Shown: positions 53,895-64,000, counted from the stretch's first letter. The stretch: DNA of 64,000 bases from Bacillus sp. RO3 (GCF_012911895.1 NZ_JAAXCV010000034.1:248001-312000), one strand, 5' to 3'. The notes: generated by a model not told the origin, from the sequence alone. Numbers and translations: made by a program.

Positions 53895-56800
53895 TTAAGA
53901 TTCAATTAATTCCTTCGTTTCCTGCAATCTGACGGATACTAATTTGGACACACCGGATTCTTGCATGGTTACACCATATAGAACATGTGCTTCTTCCATG
54001 GTTCCTTTTCGATGGGTGATGACGATGAACTGTGTTTCATCACTGAATTTTTTCAGATACTGACTGAATCGCTGTACATTCGCTTCATCAAGAGCCGCTT
54101 CTACCTCATCCAGTATACAGAATGGTACCGGGCGGATCTTCAAGATCGAGAACAGAAGTGCAATCGCAGTCAGGGCACGTTCCCCTCCTGACATCAGCCC
54201 CAGATTCTGCAGCTTTTTACCTGGAGGCTGTGCTACTATTTCAACCCCTGTATGAAGGAGATCAGATGGATCTGTGAGCTTTAAATGCGCTCGTCCCCCA
54301 CCGAACAACGATTTGAATACATCTTCAAATTCCACTTGAATCGCTGAAAATGTTTGATCAAAGCGCTTGATCATTTCTGTGTCCATTTCATTTATGACAA
54401 GATAAAGGGTGTCCTTCGCCTCTGTTAAATCATTCTTTTGTTCAGTTAAGAATTCATACCGTTCTTTCACCCGTTCATACTCATCGATTGCACCCAGATT
54501 GACGGTTCCGAGCTCTTCCAAGGCCAGTTTCACAAGTTTTACTTTCTTTCTGGCCTCCTCAACCTCAATCGTCAATGGGTACTCCGATTTAGCTGCTTCA
54601 TAGGAAAGCATATATTCGTCCCGCAAATGATCAAGACGATTCTCCAGTTCTACATCAAGACGATTAATCTTTACTTCTTCATCCCTCAAAGCCCCGACCA
54701 ATCCTTTATGCCGGCGCTTTAATTCCTTTAAATCAAGTTCCTCATCTTCAACGGTACGTTGAAGATGAGTCCTTTCTTCCCGTCTCAAAGAAATCAATTT
54801 AGAAGTTTCTTCCTTTTGATTCGCACACTCTTCTGCTTGCTTACCAAGCTTCTCTTCACCTGAGAAGTTATCCTTCATCTCCGTCTGCAGCCATTGCAGG
54901 TCATCCTGGAGTGTCGTTTTTCGCTTTACTGTTTCATCCATGGATTCCTGCAGGCGGTTTAATTGATTGCGACTGCTGACCAACTGCTCATTTCTTACAG
55001 CGAGATTAGCTTTAATATCACTGATTTCATTCAACAATGCGTCCTTTGAAGAACGCTCGGAATTCTTTTGAAGTGTCAGTTCATTGATTTTTTCATCCAG
55101 TCTAACAATCTCTTTTCCAATTTCATGAAGAGATTCCCTTAATTCTTGCATTCTGGAATCGTGCTTTTCTTTGACCGATGTGAAATCCTTTTTCTCCAGA
55201 TCATAAAGTGACAGCCTTTCATCAAGATTCTCACGGGATAATTCATTTTCACGAAGTTGAGAAAGTAGTTCTTGCTCTTTCAGACGCAACCTTTCTCCCT
55301 TCACTCTCATCTCTTCAAGTTTCTTTTCCCTGAAACTGCTCTCTTCTTTAAGGTCTTTCACTAGTGATTGAAGCTTGTCCGTCTGACTTTCCATCGCAGC
55401 AAGCTTATCCTTCATTTCTTCGAGCTCGCTTTTTCTGGAAAGAAGCGAATTTTTCTTCTGTTTAACTGTTCCACCTGACATAGATCCACCAGGATTCACC
55501 ACATCTCCATCCAATGTAACGATACGATACCTGTATTGGATAAGTTTCGCAATTTCATTTGCACCCTTTAAGTCTTTCGTGATGATTACATTTCCGACCA
55601 GATTCGAAATCACCATTTGATAGCGCTGATCAAAATTCACGAGATCTGTACCTACACCTATAAAGGAAGAATGGGCTTGAAGCATATTTTTTTGACTTTC
55701 AGGTATGGATTTTCCTCTGATGACGTTCATAGGCAAGAAAGTAGCTCGCCCGTATTGGTTCTTCTTTAAGAAAGCGATGGCTTTACGGGCATCTGCTTCA
55801 GAGTCCATTACAATATGTTGCATAGAAGCCGCCAGGGCAGTTTCCATAGCTGTTTCATATTTTTTCGGTACGGCTATCAGTTCTGCAACTGCCCCTTGTA
55901 CACCGGTTAACTGACCTTCCCTTTCCTTGAGGACTTCTTTTACCCCCTGGAAGAAACCTGTGTAGTCCTCTTCCATTTCCTCGAGCATTTCTTTCCTGGA
56001 TTTCGCCTGTTGGAGGAATTGGAAAGCTTGATAGAGCGTTTTTTCCTGCTTTTCATATTTCACTTTCACCGATTCTAGCTTCTTCTGTTCCTCCCGGTAT
56101 AAGTAAACATGCTCATCCATTATTCCTTTTTGCTCCTGCAGCTCTTTGGCAAGCTGTTTGTGGCGGAGATTCAATTCATCACGCTGCATGACGAATTTTT
56201 CATTTTCTGCTTCTAAACGGCCACTTCGATAGGTTTGCTGCTCCAACTGCTGTTCGAGATACTGAATTTCATTTTTTGCCGAAGCCTGCTGATTCAACTT
56301 CTCTATATAATCACTTTTGAAGGATTCAATCACGTCTTCTATGTTTTCGTTGTAGTGCTTGAATGCATTCTGTTTCGTTATGAGCAGTCCTTTTAACGAC
56401 TTTACATCAGAAGAGATAGACTTGAATTCCTTTTCAGCCTGATCTTTTTCTGACGTCAGCTTCTGGATATTCTCCTCAGCCTGCACTATCGCCTGCTTTA
56501 ATTGAGATTCATTGGATGATGAGTTTTTCTTTCGCTCCACCAAAACTTGTTTTCTACCTTCAAGTTTCTCTAACTCTTCGCTTGTAGAAAGGAGCACTTC
56601 CTGAAGATTTGATATGGACTCATCCAGGGCAGCGATTTTTTCACGTGTCTGGGTCAGGACCGTTTCTTTTTTCTGTATGCTGACGGATAAAGCCTCTTCT
56701 TCCCTTCCATGGTGTTCAAACTCTTCACTTAGCTTCTCCCATTGCTTATGTAGATCTTCAATATCGTAGACCGTCAATGCGACTTCGAACTTTTCCAACT

Positions 56801-57461
56801 CTTCTTTTTTCTCTAGATAATCACGAGCCATAGAAGCTTGGATTTTAAGTGGTTCCACTTGACCTTCTAATTCATGAAGGATGTCATTGACACGATTCAG
56901 GTTTTCCTGTGTCTCAAACAACTTATTCTCAGCTTTTTTCTTGCGTGTTTTATATTTCAATACTCCTGCCGCTTCTTCAAAGATGGTCCGGCGTTCTTCT
57001 GGCTTACTGTTTAGAATTTCCTCGACTTTTCCTTGACTGATAATGGAAAAAGCTTCTTTCCCCAGACCTGAATCCATAAACAATTCAATAATGTCTTTGA
57101 GTCGGCAAGGCTGTTTATTCAGTAAATACTCACTATCCCCAGACCTGTACACCCGCCTTGTGACACTGACTTCACTGTAATCAATCGGCAGGGCACCGTC
57201 TTCATTATCCAGAATGAGAGTTACTTCGGCTATGTTAAGGGCTTTTCTCGAATCACTCCCTGCAAATATGACGTCTTCCATTTTTGATCCGCGGAGACTT
57301 TTGGCTGATTGCTCACCCAACACCCATCGGATTGCGTCAATAATATTGCTTTTCCCACTGCCGTTTGGTCCTACTACAGCGGTTACCCCCGGGACGAACT
57401 CCACGGAAATTCTTTCTGCAAAAGATTTAAACCCCATTACTTCTAGTTGTTTGAGGAACAT
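53895..57461 (-). CDS. smc: Chromosome condensation protein SMC
   Basis: Core of the SMC-ScpAB condensin that organises and segregates the chromosome. 1188 aa (1186 in B. subtilis). N-terminal Walker A (GPNGSGKSN, from residue 31), first long coiled coil (about 165-500), hinge (about 515-660, with GGSMSGGTVKQKK), second coiled coil (about 680-1010), and a C-terminal ABC head with signature LMSGGERALTAIALLFSI and Walker B FCILDEVEAALDEAN. It starts 11 bases after rnc. Confidence 0.98.
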   Translation of the reverse strand: MFLKQLEVMGFKSFAERISVEFVPGVTAVVGPNGSGKSNIIDAIRWVLGEQSAKSLRGSKMEDVIFAGSDSRKALNIAEVTLILDNEDGALPIDYSEVSVTRRVYRSGDSEYLLNKQPCRLKDIIELFMDSGLGKEAFSIISQGKVEEILNSKPEERRTIFEEAAGVLKYKTRKKKAENKLFETQENLNRVNDILHELEGQVEPLKIQASMARDYLEKKEELEKFEVALTVYDIEDLHKQWEKLSEEFEHHGREEEALSVSIQKKETVLTQTREKIAALDESISNLQEVLLSTSEELEKLEGRKQVLVERKKNSSSNESQLKQAIVQAEENIQKLTSEKDQAEKEFKSISSDVKSLKGLLITKQNAFKHYNENIEDVIESFKSDYIEKLNQQASAKNEIQYLEQQLEQQTYRSGRLEAENEKFVMQRDELNLRHKQLAKELQEQKGIMDEHVYLYREEQKKLESVKVKYEKQEKTLYQAFQFLQQAKSRKEMLEEMEEDYTGFFQGVKEVLKEREGQLTGVQGAVAELIAVPKKYETAMETALAASMQHIVMDSEADARKAIAFLKKNQYGRATFLPMNVIRGKSIPESQKNMLQAHSSFIGVGTDLVNFDQRYQMVISNLVGNVIITKDLKGANEIAKLIQYRYRIVTLDGDVVNPGGSMSGGTVKQKKNSLLSRKSELEEMKDKLAAMESQTDKLQSLVKDLKEESSFREKKLEEMRVKGERLRLKEQELLSQLRENELSRENLDERLSLYDLEKKDFTSVKEKHDSRMQELRESLHEIGKEIVRLDEKINELTLQKNSERSSKDALLNEISDIKANLAVRNEQLVSSRNQLNRLQESMDETVKRKTTLQDDLQWLQTEMKDNFSGEEKLGKQAEECANQKEETSKLISLRREERTHLQRTVEDEELDLKELKRRHKGLVGALRDEEVKINRLDVELENRLDHLRDEYMLSYEAAKSEYPLTIEVEEARKKVKLVKLALEELGTVNLGAIDEYERVKERYEFLTEQKNDLTEAKDTLYLVINEMDTEMIKRFDQTFSAIQVEFEDVFKSLFGGGRAHLKLTDPSDLLHTGVEIVAQPPGKKLQNLGLMSGGERALTAIALLFSILKIRPVPFCILDEVEAALDEANVQRFSQYLKKFSDETQFIVITHRKGTMEEAHVLYGVTMQESGVSKLVSVRLQETKELIES

Positions 57462-57472
57462 CTTCTTTCCTC

Positions 57473-58219
57473 CTATTTAGCGTCCAGCTTTTGTTTTAAC
57501 TTATCAAGCGCCTTCTGTGCGGCTTGCTGTTCAGCTTCTTTCTTGGATCGACCTTTTCCGACCCCTAATTCTTCGTCATTTAAACTGACACGGGATATAA
57601 ACTGGCGGTTATGAGCCGGTCCGCTTTCTTCAAGAATGCTGTATTCAATCATTCCAGCACTGCCCCTTTGCACCAGCTCCTGCAATTGACTTTTATAATC
57701 CATCACATGAGAAAAAGCACCGACATTGATTTTTGGATAGACAACTTTTTCAAGGATTGAAATGACAGTCTCTAACCCTTGATCCAAATATACCGCTCCG
57801 ATAAACGCTTCAAAGACATCAGCGAGTAGTGCAGGTCTTTCCCTGCCGCCGGTCATTTCTTCCCCTTTACCAAGTAGGATGAGATCCCCGAAATTCAATT
57901 CAATCGAGAACTTAACCAAAGATGGTTCACACACAATGGCAGCCCGTAATTTTGTAAGTTCTCCTTCACTCATCATTGGATACTTTTTAAATAGGAATTG
58001 AGAAACCGTCAGTTCAAGGACGGCATCCCCAAGAAACTCTAAGCGTTCATTGTCTTCATAAGGTTTTCGGCGATGCTCATTCACATAGGATGAATGAGTA
58101 AATGCTTGTTTTAGTAGTTTTTCATCATTAAATTTTATCCCAATTTCATCTTGGAACGTTTTAAATTTCCCGTCATTTTTATTTCTGGATAGTCCTTTGT
58201 TTCTACTTTGCTTCCGCAT
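57473..58219 (-). CDS. rnc: Ribonuclease III
   Basis: Double-strand RNA endonuclease for rRNA and scRNA processing. 248 aa (249 in B. subtilis). Catalytic signature [32 protein letters not shown], and a C-terminal dsRNA-binding domain ([20 protein letters not shown]). ATG 58219 with AGGTGGAG at six bases; the ORF start at 58231 lies within the SD. Confidence 0.97.
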   Translation of the reverse strand: MRKQSRNKGLSRNKNDGKFKTFQDEIGIKFNDEKLLKQAFTHSSYVNEHRRKPYEDNERLEFLGDAVLELTVSQFLFKKYPMMSEGELTKLRAAIVCEPSLVKFSIELNFGDLILLGKGEEMTGGRERPALLADVFEAFIGAVYLDQGLETVISILEKVVYPKINVGAFSHVMDYKSQLQELVQRGSAGMIEYSILEESGPAHNRQFISRVSLNDEELGVGKGRSKKEAEQQAAQKALDKLKQKLDAK

Positions 58220-58321
58220 AAGGCACTCCACCTTGCTAAATTGTTCTCATTGTATACTAATCAAGTTTATGCTAAAAATGGCATTTACGCAAAAGTTTCT
58301 TGCGCATATAGGAACACAAAT

Positions 58322-58354
58322 AAACTTGGTAGGGGTGAGACCCCTACCAAGTTT
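58322..58354 (-). terminator. Terminator downstream of acpP
   Basis: Perfect 14-bp stem (58322-58335 with 58341-58354), 5-nt loop, followed by TTTATTTG on the minus strand. It ends the fapR-plsX-fabD-fabG-acpP operon before rnc. Confidence 0.92.
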
Positions 58355-58409
58355 TAAATGGTTTTGAATGAAAGGCGGACTTAACCGGCCTTTAAATTCA
58401 ATCTAACGA

Positions 58410-58643
58410 TTAAGCGTTTGCTTTTATGTAGTTCACAGCATCACCTACTGTGCCGATTTTTTCAGCATCATCGTCAGAGATTTCCATGTCAAATTCATCT
58501 TCAAGTTCCATAACCAGCTCAACTACATCAAGGGAGTCAGCTCCTAGATCTTCTTTGAAAGAAGCTTCAAGAGTTACTTGAGATTCATCTACACCTAGAC
58601 GATCAACGATAATTTTCGTTACACGATCTAATACTTCTGCCAT
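58410..58643 (-). CDS. acpP: Acyl carrier protein
   Basis: Carries the growing acyl chain on a phosphopantetheine attached to Ser37 of the [16 protein letters not shown] motif. 77 aa, very acidic, standard length. ATG 58643 has GGGAGGTG upstream. It follows fabG with 94 bases that contain a promoter with a perfect -10, so it can be expressed at a higher level than the rest of the operon. Confidence 0.98.
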   Translation of the reverse strand: MAEVLDRVTKIIVDRLGVDESQVTLEASFKEDLGADSLDVVELVMELEDEFDMEISDDDAEKIGTVGDAVNYIKANA

Positions 58644-58664
58644 TTTTGTCACCTCCCCTCAAGT

Positions 58665-58693
58665 ATTATAGAGCATTTTAACCTCTTATGAAA
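58665..58693 (-). promoter_or_regulatory. Candidate internal promoter of acpP
   Basis: Perfect -10 TATAAT (58665-58670) 17 bases from a weak -35 TTTCAT (58688-58693), giving a short leader with the acpP SD. Plausible source of extra ACP. Confidence 0.5.
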
Positions 58694-58737
58694 AGAGTAT
58701 ACCTAAAAACATTGGATAAAATATTGTTTTCTTACTG

Positions 58738-59481
58738 TTACATGACCATTCCGCCATCGATATGCAGGGTTTGCCCTGTCATATAGGCTGCGGAATCGGA
58801 TGCAACAAATGTCACTGCTTTGGCAATGTCTTTCGGATCACCAAACCGGCTAAGAGGGATTTGTTTTAACATTTCATTGCGTACATCTTCAGGAAGCTGG
58901 TCCGTCATATCCGTTGAAATGAAGCCAGGAGCAATGGCATTAACCGTAATCCCCCGAGGTGCCAATTCTTTTGCTGTTGTTTTCGTAAGGCCGATAACCC
59001 CTGATTTTGCCGCCACATAGTTTGCCTGGCCAGGGTTTCCACTTACACCCACAATCGAAGAAATGTTGATGATCCTTCCATTTCTTTGTTTCATCATTTG
59101 GCGGGTAACGGCCTTGGTGCATAGGAAGACACCCTTAAGATTGATGTTGATGACATCATCCCATTCCGTTTCTTTCATTCTCATCAATAAATTATCTTTC
59201 GTGATACCTGCATTGTTGACAAGAATGTCCACTGCACCGAATTGGCCAATCGTTTCCTTCACCATGGCCTGAACGGATTCACTCTCCGATACATTACATT
59301 GAACAGCAATGGCATTCCGCCCCAATCCTTTTATTTCATCGACCACTTCGTTCGCCTTCGCCTCACTACCGGAATAATTCACGACCACGTTACAGCCTTC
59401 ACGGGCAAGCTCCAGGGCAATTTCCCTTCCGATCCCTCGGGATGCCCCGGTTACGAGGGCTACTTTACCTTCTAAATTCAT
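58738..59481 (-). CDS. fabG: 3-oxoacyl-ACP reductase FabG
   Basis: NADPH-dependent reductase of the fatty-acid elongation cycle, SDR family. 247 aa. Cofactor motif [19 protein letters not shown] (about 89-92), catalytic Ser142, Tyr155 and Lys159 (in [14 protein letters not shown]), and C-terminal [12 protein letters not shown]. It begins one base after the fabD stop. Confidence 0.98.
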   Translation of the reverse strand: MNLEGKVALVTGASRGIGREIALELAREGCNVVVNYSGSEAKANEVVDEIKGLGRNAIAVQCNVSESESVQAMVKETIGQFGAVDILVNNAGITKDNLLMRMKETEWDDVININLKGVFLCTKAVTRQMMKQRNGRIINISSIVGVSGNPGQANYVAAKSGVIGLTKTTAKELAPRGITVNAIAPGFISTDMTDQLPEDVRNEMLKQIPLSRFGDPKDIAKAVTFVASDSAAYMTGQTLHIDGGMVM

Positions 59482-59482
59482 G

Positions 59483-60427
59483 TTAAGCTTCCTCCTTCAA
59501 CGCTCTTATGGTTTGTTCCAAGGATGCTTCATCTTGAACAGCATACGTTTTCACTCGCCTATTCACCTTTTTCACTAATCCGGAAAGCACTTTCCCAGGG
59601 CCGATTTCTATAAACGTGTCCACACCTGACTCGAGAAGCTTCTCAACCGAATCTTCCCATTGAACAGGGGAGTATAGTTGTTCGATCAATAATCGTTTGA
59701 TCTTTTCTCGGTCTGTCACAGGTTCAGCCGTTACGTTGGCAATGACCGGTACACGGGCATCTTCGATGGTAATAGAATCCAGGATAGAAGCGAACTTATC
59801 AGCAGCAGGTCTCATTAATTGCGAATGGAAAGGACCGCTTACCTGAAGCGGGATGACTCTCTTCGCTCCGGATTCCTTCGCCTTCTCAGATGCAAGCTCC
59901 ACACCCTTCACCGTACCTGATATGACAATCTGACCAGGACAATTTAAGTTTGCTAGGCCTACAGTATGACCTTCTTCAGTAACAAGGTCTGTCACTTCTT
60001 TCAGAGGTTCCCTGGAGATACCAAGGACTGCGGCCATCGTACCCTCTCCACTTGGTACTGCTTCCTCCATGAATTCCCCTCTTTTGCGCACTGCATAAAC
60101 AGCATCCTCAAAACCCATGGCTCCTGCAGCGACCAGGGCGGAATATTCACCCAAGCTATGCCCTGCGGTAAAATCCGCAGTAATGCCTTCAGCTGTCAAA
60201 CGATTTAAAATGGCCATACTTGTAGTTAAAAGGGCAGGCTGGGCATTTGTAGTCTGTGTAAGTTCTTCCTGTGGTCCATCAAATATAACATGTGATAAAT
60301 CGGAATCCAATCTTTCATCCGCTTTAGTGAAATACGCTTGTACTTCAGGGTATTTATCGGCCAATTCTTTTCCCATCCCCACAGCCTGGGAACCTTGTCC
60401 AGGAAAAATGAACGCAATTTTACTCAT
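59483..60427 (-). CDS. fabD: Malonyl-CoA:ACP transacylase FabD
   Basis: Loads malonyl groups onto ACP for elongation. 314 aa. N-terminal [17 protein letters not shown], nucleophile Ser91 in [11 protein letters not shown], and the catalytic His in [12 protein letters not shown] 60427 is chosen; GTG 60439 is in frame but only a few bases from the SD. It lies one base after plsX. Confidence 0.97.
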   Translation of the reverse strand: MSKIAFIFPGQGSQAVGMGKELADKYPEVQAYFTKADERLDSDLSHVIFDGPQEELTQTTNAQPALLTTSMAILNRLTAEGITADFTAGHSLGEYSALVAAGAMGFEDAVYAVRKRGEFMEEAVPSGEGTMAAVLGISREPLKEVTDLVTEEGHTVGLANLNCPGQIVISGTVKGVELASEKAKESGAKRVIPLQVSGPFHSQLMRPAADKFASILDSITIEDARVPVIANVTAEPVTDREKIKRLLIEQLYSPVQWEDSVEKLLESGVDTFIEIGPGKVLSGLVKKVNRRVKTYAVQDEASLEQTIRALKEEA

Positions 60428-60428
60428 A

Positions 60429-61418
60429 CTATCCTTCACTCCCCTTAATTGTGTCTTTAATGGTATCAGAGACGTTGTACCTCACCATATCCCTTGCCTG
60501 TCTCATAGCGTTATATAAAGCAACTTCATTTGAAGAACCATGTGCTTTAATGACAGGTGCCTTCAGACCAAATAAGCCGGCTCCTCCGTATTCTGTATAA
60601 TCAAGCATATCTTTCATTTGCTTTAAATCATTTTTCACTAATCCTGCAGCCAATTTATTTTTGGCAGAGGCCGTGAACGTCTTTTTAAGCATGGAGAAAA
60701 CTGACATTGCCGTCCCTTCAATGGTCTTCAACACCATATTCCCGGTGAACCCATCGGTGACGACGACATCGGCAGGGCCTTCAAGCAAATCCCTGGACTC
60801 TACATTCCCTACGAAATGTATGGGGGCATCCTTCAATAAACCAAACGATTTCTTTGTTAGTTCATTTCCCTTTTTATCTTCCGTTCCGATGTTCAATAAT
60901 CCTATCCGGGGATTTTCAATGCCTCTTACTTTCTCTGCATAAATGCTGCCCATGATGGCGTATTGAAGGAGATGTTCAGGTTTTGCATCAACATTTGCAC
61001 CAAGATCCAGCATCAGAAACCCTTTTCCATCCAATGTGGGGAGGGTCGGTGCCAGTGCAGGTCGTTCAATCCCATCTATTCTCCCTACAATAAACAAACC
61101 AGCCGTCATGAGGGCACCGGTATTACCTGCAGAGATGCATGCATCCGCTTCCCCATCCTTGACTGCTTGTGCCATCAACACCATTGAAGCATTCTTCTTC
61201 CGCTTGACAGCTCTTACAGGTTCATCAGTTGCTTCAATGACTTCATCTGTATGGATAATCGTTAAACGATCTTCTGAAGAGATATACTGTTTGATTTGAT
61301 TTTCATCCCCGTACAATAACACTTCTATATCACTGAACTCGCTCAATGCCCTTTTTACACCGAGTACAATTTCTTTAGGGGCATGATCCCCACCCATTGC
61401 ATCAACTGCTAACTTCAT
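60429..61418 (-). CDS. plsX: Phosphate acyltransferase PlsX
   Basis: Makes acyl-phosphate from acyl-ACP, the first step of the PlsX/PlsY phospholipid route. 329 aa. N-terminal [35 protein letters not shown] and [15 protein letters not shown], then [17 protein letters not shown]; all are family-typical. The start is directly adjacent to the fapR stop, so the two are coupled. Confidence 0.97.
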   Translation of the reverse strand: MKLAVDAMGGDHAPKEIVLGVKRALSEFSDIEVLLYGDENQIKQYISSEDRLTIIHTDEVIEATDEPVRAVKRKKNASMVLMAQAVKDGEADACISAGNTGALMTAGLFIVGRIDGIERPALAPTLPTLDGKGFLMLDLGANVDAKPEHLLQYAIMGSIYAEKVRGIENPRIGLLNIGTEDKKGNELTKKSFGLLKDAPIHFVGNVESRDLLEGPADVVVTDGFTGNMVLKTIEGTAMSVFSMLKKTFTASAKNKLAAGLVKNDLKQMKDMLDYTEYGGAGLFGLKAPVIKAHGSSNEVALYNAMRQARDMVRYNVSDTIKDTIKGSEG

Positions 61419-62000
61419 CTACTCTTCATCCTTTGCAGATTTTTTAGAGCGATACATTTCAAATTCACCAGTAAAAACGAGTTCTCCACCAACTAAGCTT
61501 TGAACTTCTACCATTGTTCGGTCCCTTTGATCTTTTGTATGTATCACTTTTGCCTTCGCAACAACCCGTTCCCCTTCCTTAACAGGGCGGGTGAAACGAA
61601 TGGTGGACTTGGCTGTCAGAGCGAGATCATCATCAATGACGGCTACAGCCAGAGAGTTGGCCTGTGCAAACAAATGATGCCCCCTTGTTATACCATTCCT
61701 TACGAAAACATGCTCTCTTTTCACATCGAAAATGGAAATGGCACTATGATCTAATTCTATATCTATAATTTCCCCTATGACCTCTTCGATTGGCAGGGAT
61801 TTCACTTCATCTTCAAACGATTTCTCCGCCACGAATTTAATTCGCTCACGCAGCTCGGGAATGGACAGCTCCATGCGGTCTAATCGAATGGTCTGTACAC
61901 TGACTTTAAAACGTTCAGCTAATTCTTCATCTGTAATAAAAGGATTATCCTTTATCGTAACAGTCAGATTTCCCTGTCTTTCTTTTTTAGAAAGTCTCAA
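61419..62000 (-). CDS. fapR: Fatty-acid and phospholipid biosynthesis repressor FapR (TTG start)
   Basis: Malonyl-CoA-sensing repressor of the fap regulon. 193 aa. N-terminal DeoR-like helix-turn-helix ([22 protein letters not shown]) and C-terminal hotdog domain for malonyl-CoA ([24 protein letters not shown]). I start at TTG 62000: its first residues (MRLSKKERQ) align without gaps to B. subtilis FapR and a GGACGG SD-like sequence lies eight bases upstream. GTG 62009 and TTG 62006 are alternatives. A FapR operator precedes it. Confidence 0.95.
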   Translation of the reverse strand: MRLSKKERQGNLTVTIKDNPFITDEELAERFKVSVQTIRLDRMELSIPELRERIKFVAEKSFEDEVKSLPIEEVIGEIIDIELDHSAISIFDVKREHVFVRNGITRGHHLFAQANSLAVAVIDDDLALTAKSTIRFTRPVKEGERVVAKAKVIHTKDQRDRTMVEVQSLVGGELVFTGEFEMYRSKKSAKDEE

Positions 62001-62017
62001 TATCAACACCGTCCAGT

Positions 62018-62036
62018 ATTAGTACTAGGTACTAAT
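62018..62036 (-). promoter_or_regulatory. FapR operator (autoregulatory)
   Basis: A near-perfect inverted repeat, ATTAGTAC with GTACTAAT separated by three bases, matching the known FapR operator consensus. It starts a few bases after the -10 hexamer and covers the predicted transcription start, so FapR bound here would block its own operon. Confidence 0.92.
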
Positions 62037-62039
62037 AGT

Positions 62040-62068
62040 AGTATATAATCAAAAAAAGCAGATTGCAA
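62040..62068 (-). promoter_or_regulatory. Sigma-A-type promoter of fapR-plsX-fabD-fabG-acpP
   Basis: -35 TTGCAA (62063-62068) and -10 TATACT (62040-62045), 17-base spacer. The -35 hexamer lies inside the right arm of the recG terminator, and the T-run of that terminator forms most of the spacer. Confidence 0.8.
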
Positions 62069-62088
62069 GAAATAATCTTACAATCTGC
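62051..62088 (-). terminator. Terminator downstream of recG
   Basis: A 12-bp stem with one G-T pair (left arm 62077-62088, right arm 62058-62069, 7-nt loop) followed by seven T on the minus strand, starting five bases after the recG stop codon. Confidence 0.9.
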
Positions 62089-62092
62089 CTTT

Positions 62093-64000
62093 CTAGTCAA
62101 GCTTCTCGCCCTCTAATATCCCTGAAGCCGACAGATACCTTCGCAGGGATTCATACTTAGAATCCTTCCAAAAATGATCGGAATTGATCAGGCTTGAGGC
62201 ATCATCCCTCGCTACCTCAAGCGCACGATAGTCATGGACCATATCAGCGACTTTAAATTCAGGAAGTCCACTCTGTTTTCTTCCAAAGAAATCCCCGGGA
62301 CCCCTCAGTTCAAGATCTTTTTCACTGAGAACAAATCCATCGTTTGTTTCGGTCATGATCTTCATCCGTTCTTTTCCAACTTCTGTTTTCGGTTCTGCGA
62401 GAAGGATGCAGTAGGATTGGTGCTCCCCCCTGCCGACTCTTCCTCTCAGCTGATGAAGCTGTGATAACCCAAAACGTTCAGCATCATAAATCAACATAAA
62501 AGTGGCGTTAGGGACATTCACTCCGACCTCTACCACCGTAGTGGATACAAGCACCTGCAGATGGTTTGCACTGAACTCCCTCATCACTTCATCCTTCTCA
62601 TCAGGATGAAGTCTCCCGTGCATCAAACCGACGTTGTACCTGCCTTCAAAATAGTGCAGCATCTGATTATAGACATCGATGGCATTCTGTACATCGAGCT
62701 TGTCCGACTCTTCTATCAAAGGACAAATCACATATGCCTGTCTCCCCTGATCCAACTCCTTGTCCATGAAAGATAACACTCTCGAAAGCATATCCGCTTT
62801 TGCCCAATACGTTTCAATCGCTTTCCTTCCTGCCGGCATCTGATCGATGACACTTACATCCATCTCACCGAAAACCGTAATGGCAAGGGTTCTTGGAATT
62901 GGCGTTGCCGTCATGAATAACACATCAGGACTTTCCCCTTTTTCCCTGAGAACCCTCCTTTGATTCACTCCAAAACGATGCTGTTCATCGGTTACAACAA
63001 GTCCCAGTCGTTTAAATTGAACATCTTCCTGAATGAGTGCATGTGTCCCAATGAGAATATCAATTTCCCCGTCCTTTAGCTTTTCTAATAATAATCTGCG
63101 TCTTTTTCCCTTTACCGAGCTTGTTAAAAGAGCCACAGATAGTCCGGCGAATTCAAGTAACTCACTAAGTGAATTCGCATGCTGTTCTGCAAGGATTTCA
63201 GTCGGAACCATTAAAGCACCCTGAAAACCTGCTGTTACACTCGAATAAAGGGCAATGGCAGACACGACCGTTTTTCCGGATCCAACATCACCCTGTAAAA
63301 GTCGATTCATCCGATAGGGTGACTTCATATCTGCCGATATCTCATTCACTACTCTTTTCTGGGCATCCGTTAGTGGGAACGGCAAAGAGTCAATGAACGC
63401 TTTAACTTTTCCTAAATCATAGTGCTGCTGCATACCTGAAGACTGTTCCCTTTCAAATTTCCTTAAAGCTTGCATTTTAAGTTGGAACAGCAGGAATTCT
63501 TCATATACAAATCGTCTTCTCGCCTGCTTCATGTCTTCAGTAGAATCAGGAAAGTGAAGGTGATACAGCGCCTCTTTTCGGCTTGAGAGCTTATATTTTT
63601 CCATCAGATGATCAGGCAGATTCTCCGTTAGCAGATGACCGTAGTCCTGGAAGGCTTTCTTTATGAATTTCCTAAGGGTATTATTTTTCATCGAACCCTT
63701 CAATGAGTAAACAGGTTCAAAGTCACCCTGTTTCCCGTGGGGGCCGGCCTGGAAATACTGTACAGTGATAATCTGCCTGTTCCTGTCCCATTTCCCTGTC
63801 ACCGTCACCGTATCGTGAAGGTTGATTTTTTTCTTTAAATAAGGCTGATTAAAAAATACAGCCTGCACCAGATTCCTTCCGACCAGTAATCGCAATGTCA
63901 AACGTGACTTTTTTCTCCCGTAATACATTAATGCAGGTTCAGAATGGACCTTTCCTTCGACGGTCACACGTTCATCATGGGCTACTTCTTCTAAATCCCG
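62093..64000 (-). CDS. recG: ATP-dependent DNA helicase RecG, N-terminus cut by window edge
   Basis: Branch-migrating helicase that processes stalled forks and recombination intermediates. 635 residues visible; comparison with the 682-aa B. subtilis protein suggests that about 47 N-terminal residues lie outside. The frame runs open to base 64000 (RDLEEVAHDERVTVEG). An OB-fold wedge domain is followed by the helicase: Walker A LLQGDVGSGKT, DEQH box (VVTDEQHRFGV), MTATPIPRTLAIT, STTVVEVGVNVPNAT and QLRGRVGRGEH. The apparent GTG start at 63967 is internal. Confidence 0.97.
   Translation of the reverse strand, partial: RDLEEVAHDERVTVEGKVHSEPALMYYGRKKSRLTLRLLVGRNLVQAVFFNQPYLKKKINLHDTVTVTGKWDRNRQIITVQYFQAGPHGKQGDFEPVYSLKGSMKNNTLRKFIKKAFQDYGHLLTENLPDHLMEKYKLSSRKEALYHLHFPDSTEDMKQARRRFVYEEFLLFQLKMQALRKFEREQSSGMQQHYDLGKVKAFIDSLPFPLTDAQKRVVNEISADMKSPYRMNRLLQGDVGSGKTVVSAIALYSSVTAGFQGALMVPTEILAEQHANSLSELLEFAGLSVALLTSSVKGKRRRLLLEKLKDGEIDILIGTHALIQEDVQFKRLGLVVTDEQHRFGVNQRRVLREKGESPDVLFMTATPIPRTLAITVFGEMDVSVIDQMPAGRKAIETYWAKADMLSRVLSFMDKELDQGRQAYVICPLIEESDKLDVQNAIDVYNQMLHYFEGRYNVGLMHGRLHPDEKDEVMREFSANHLQVLVSTTVVEVGVNVPNATFMLIYDAERFGLSQLHQLRGRVGRGEHQSYCILLAEPKTEVGKERMKIMTETNDGFVLSEKDLELRGPGDFFGRKQSGLPEFKVADMVHDYRALEVARDDASSLINSDHFWKDSKYESLRRYLSASGILEGEKLD

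Overview
The window is a contiguous piece of a moderately AT-rich Firmicutes chromosome. Every protein gene I accept lies on the minus strand. Gene order (read right to left) and protein sequences follow the Bacillus subtilis recG-to-uppS chromosomal arm almost gene for gene, so this is a Bacillaceae species. The proteins resemble but are not identical to B. subtilis; a Bacillus-like genus such as Rossellomorea is a guess I cannot test here. The sequence runs opposite to transcription: recG (right edge, N-terminus cut off) is the most upstream gene and uppS (left edge, C-terminus cut off) the most downstream.

Right block (about 64.0-45.4 kb) is housekeeping: recG; the FapR-controlled fatty-acid/phospholipid operon fapR-plsX-fabD-fabG-acpP; rnc-smc-ftsY; ylxM-ffh-rpsP-khpA-ylqD-rimM-trmD-rplS (secretion targeting, ribosome biogenesis and tRNA modification); lepB-rbgA-rnhB. 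Middle block (45.3-32.2 kb): ylqG-ylqH (stand-alone relatives of FliK and of the FlhB C-terminal domain), sucCD (TCA cycle), dprA, topA, trmFO, then xerC-hslV-hslU-codY.

Left-centre block (31.7-4.1 kb) is a complete fla/che supercluster: flgB-flgC-fliE-fliF-fliG-fliH-fliI-fliJ-ylxF-fliK-flgD-(TIGR02530 gene)-flgE-swrD-fliL-fliM-fliY-cheY-fliO-fliP-fliQ-fliR-flhB-flhA-flhF-flhG-cheB-cheA-cheW-cheC-cheD-sigD-swrB. It encodes the basal body, rod, hook, export gate, switch, most of the chemotaxis phosphorelay, and the sigma factor for late flagellar genes. Genes are packed with 4-29 nt overlaps, and many start codons are GTG or TTG placed behind strong Shine-Dalgarno (SD) sequences. The cluster is preceded by a sigma-A-type promoter with an adjacent CodY-like box, and codY itself is the next gene upstream. 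Left block (4.1-0 kb): rpsB-tsf-pyrH-frr-uppS (translation, UMP kinase, ribosome recycling, undecaprenyl diphosphate synthesis).

Control elements I can support are the FapR operator and promoter (fused to the recG terminator), several sigma-A-type promoters, an L19-type leader, candidate CodY and CcpA (cre) sites, and about a dozen intrinsic terminators. Three of these terminators share a related stem sequence. I find no rRNA, tRNA, CRISPR array, insertion sequence, prophage or defence island. This is core genome, and I do not see an undescribed multi-gene system. The most interesting points are the ylqG/ylqH pair, the compact recG-fapR junction, the CodY-flagella wiring and the related terminator hairpins.
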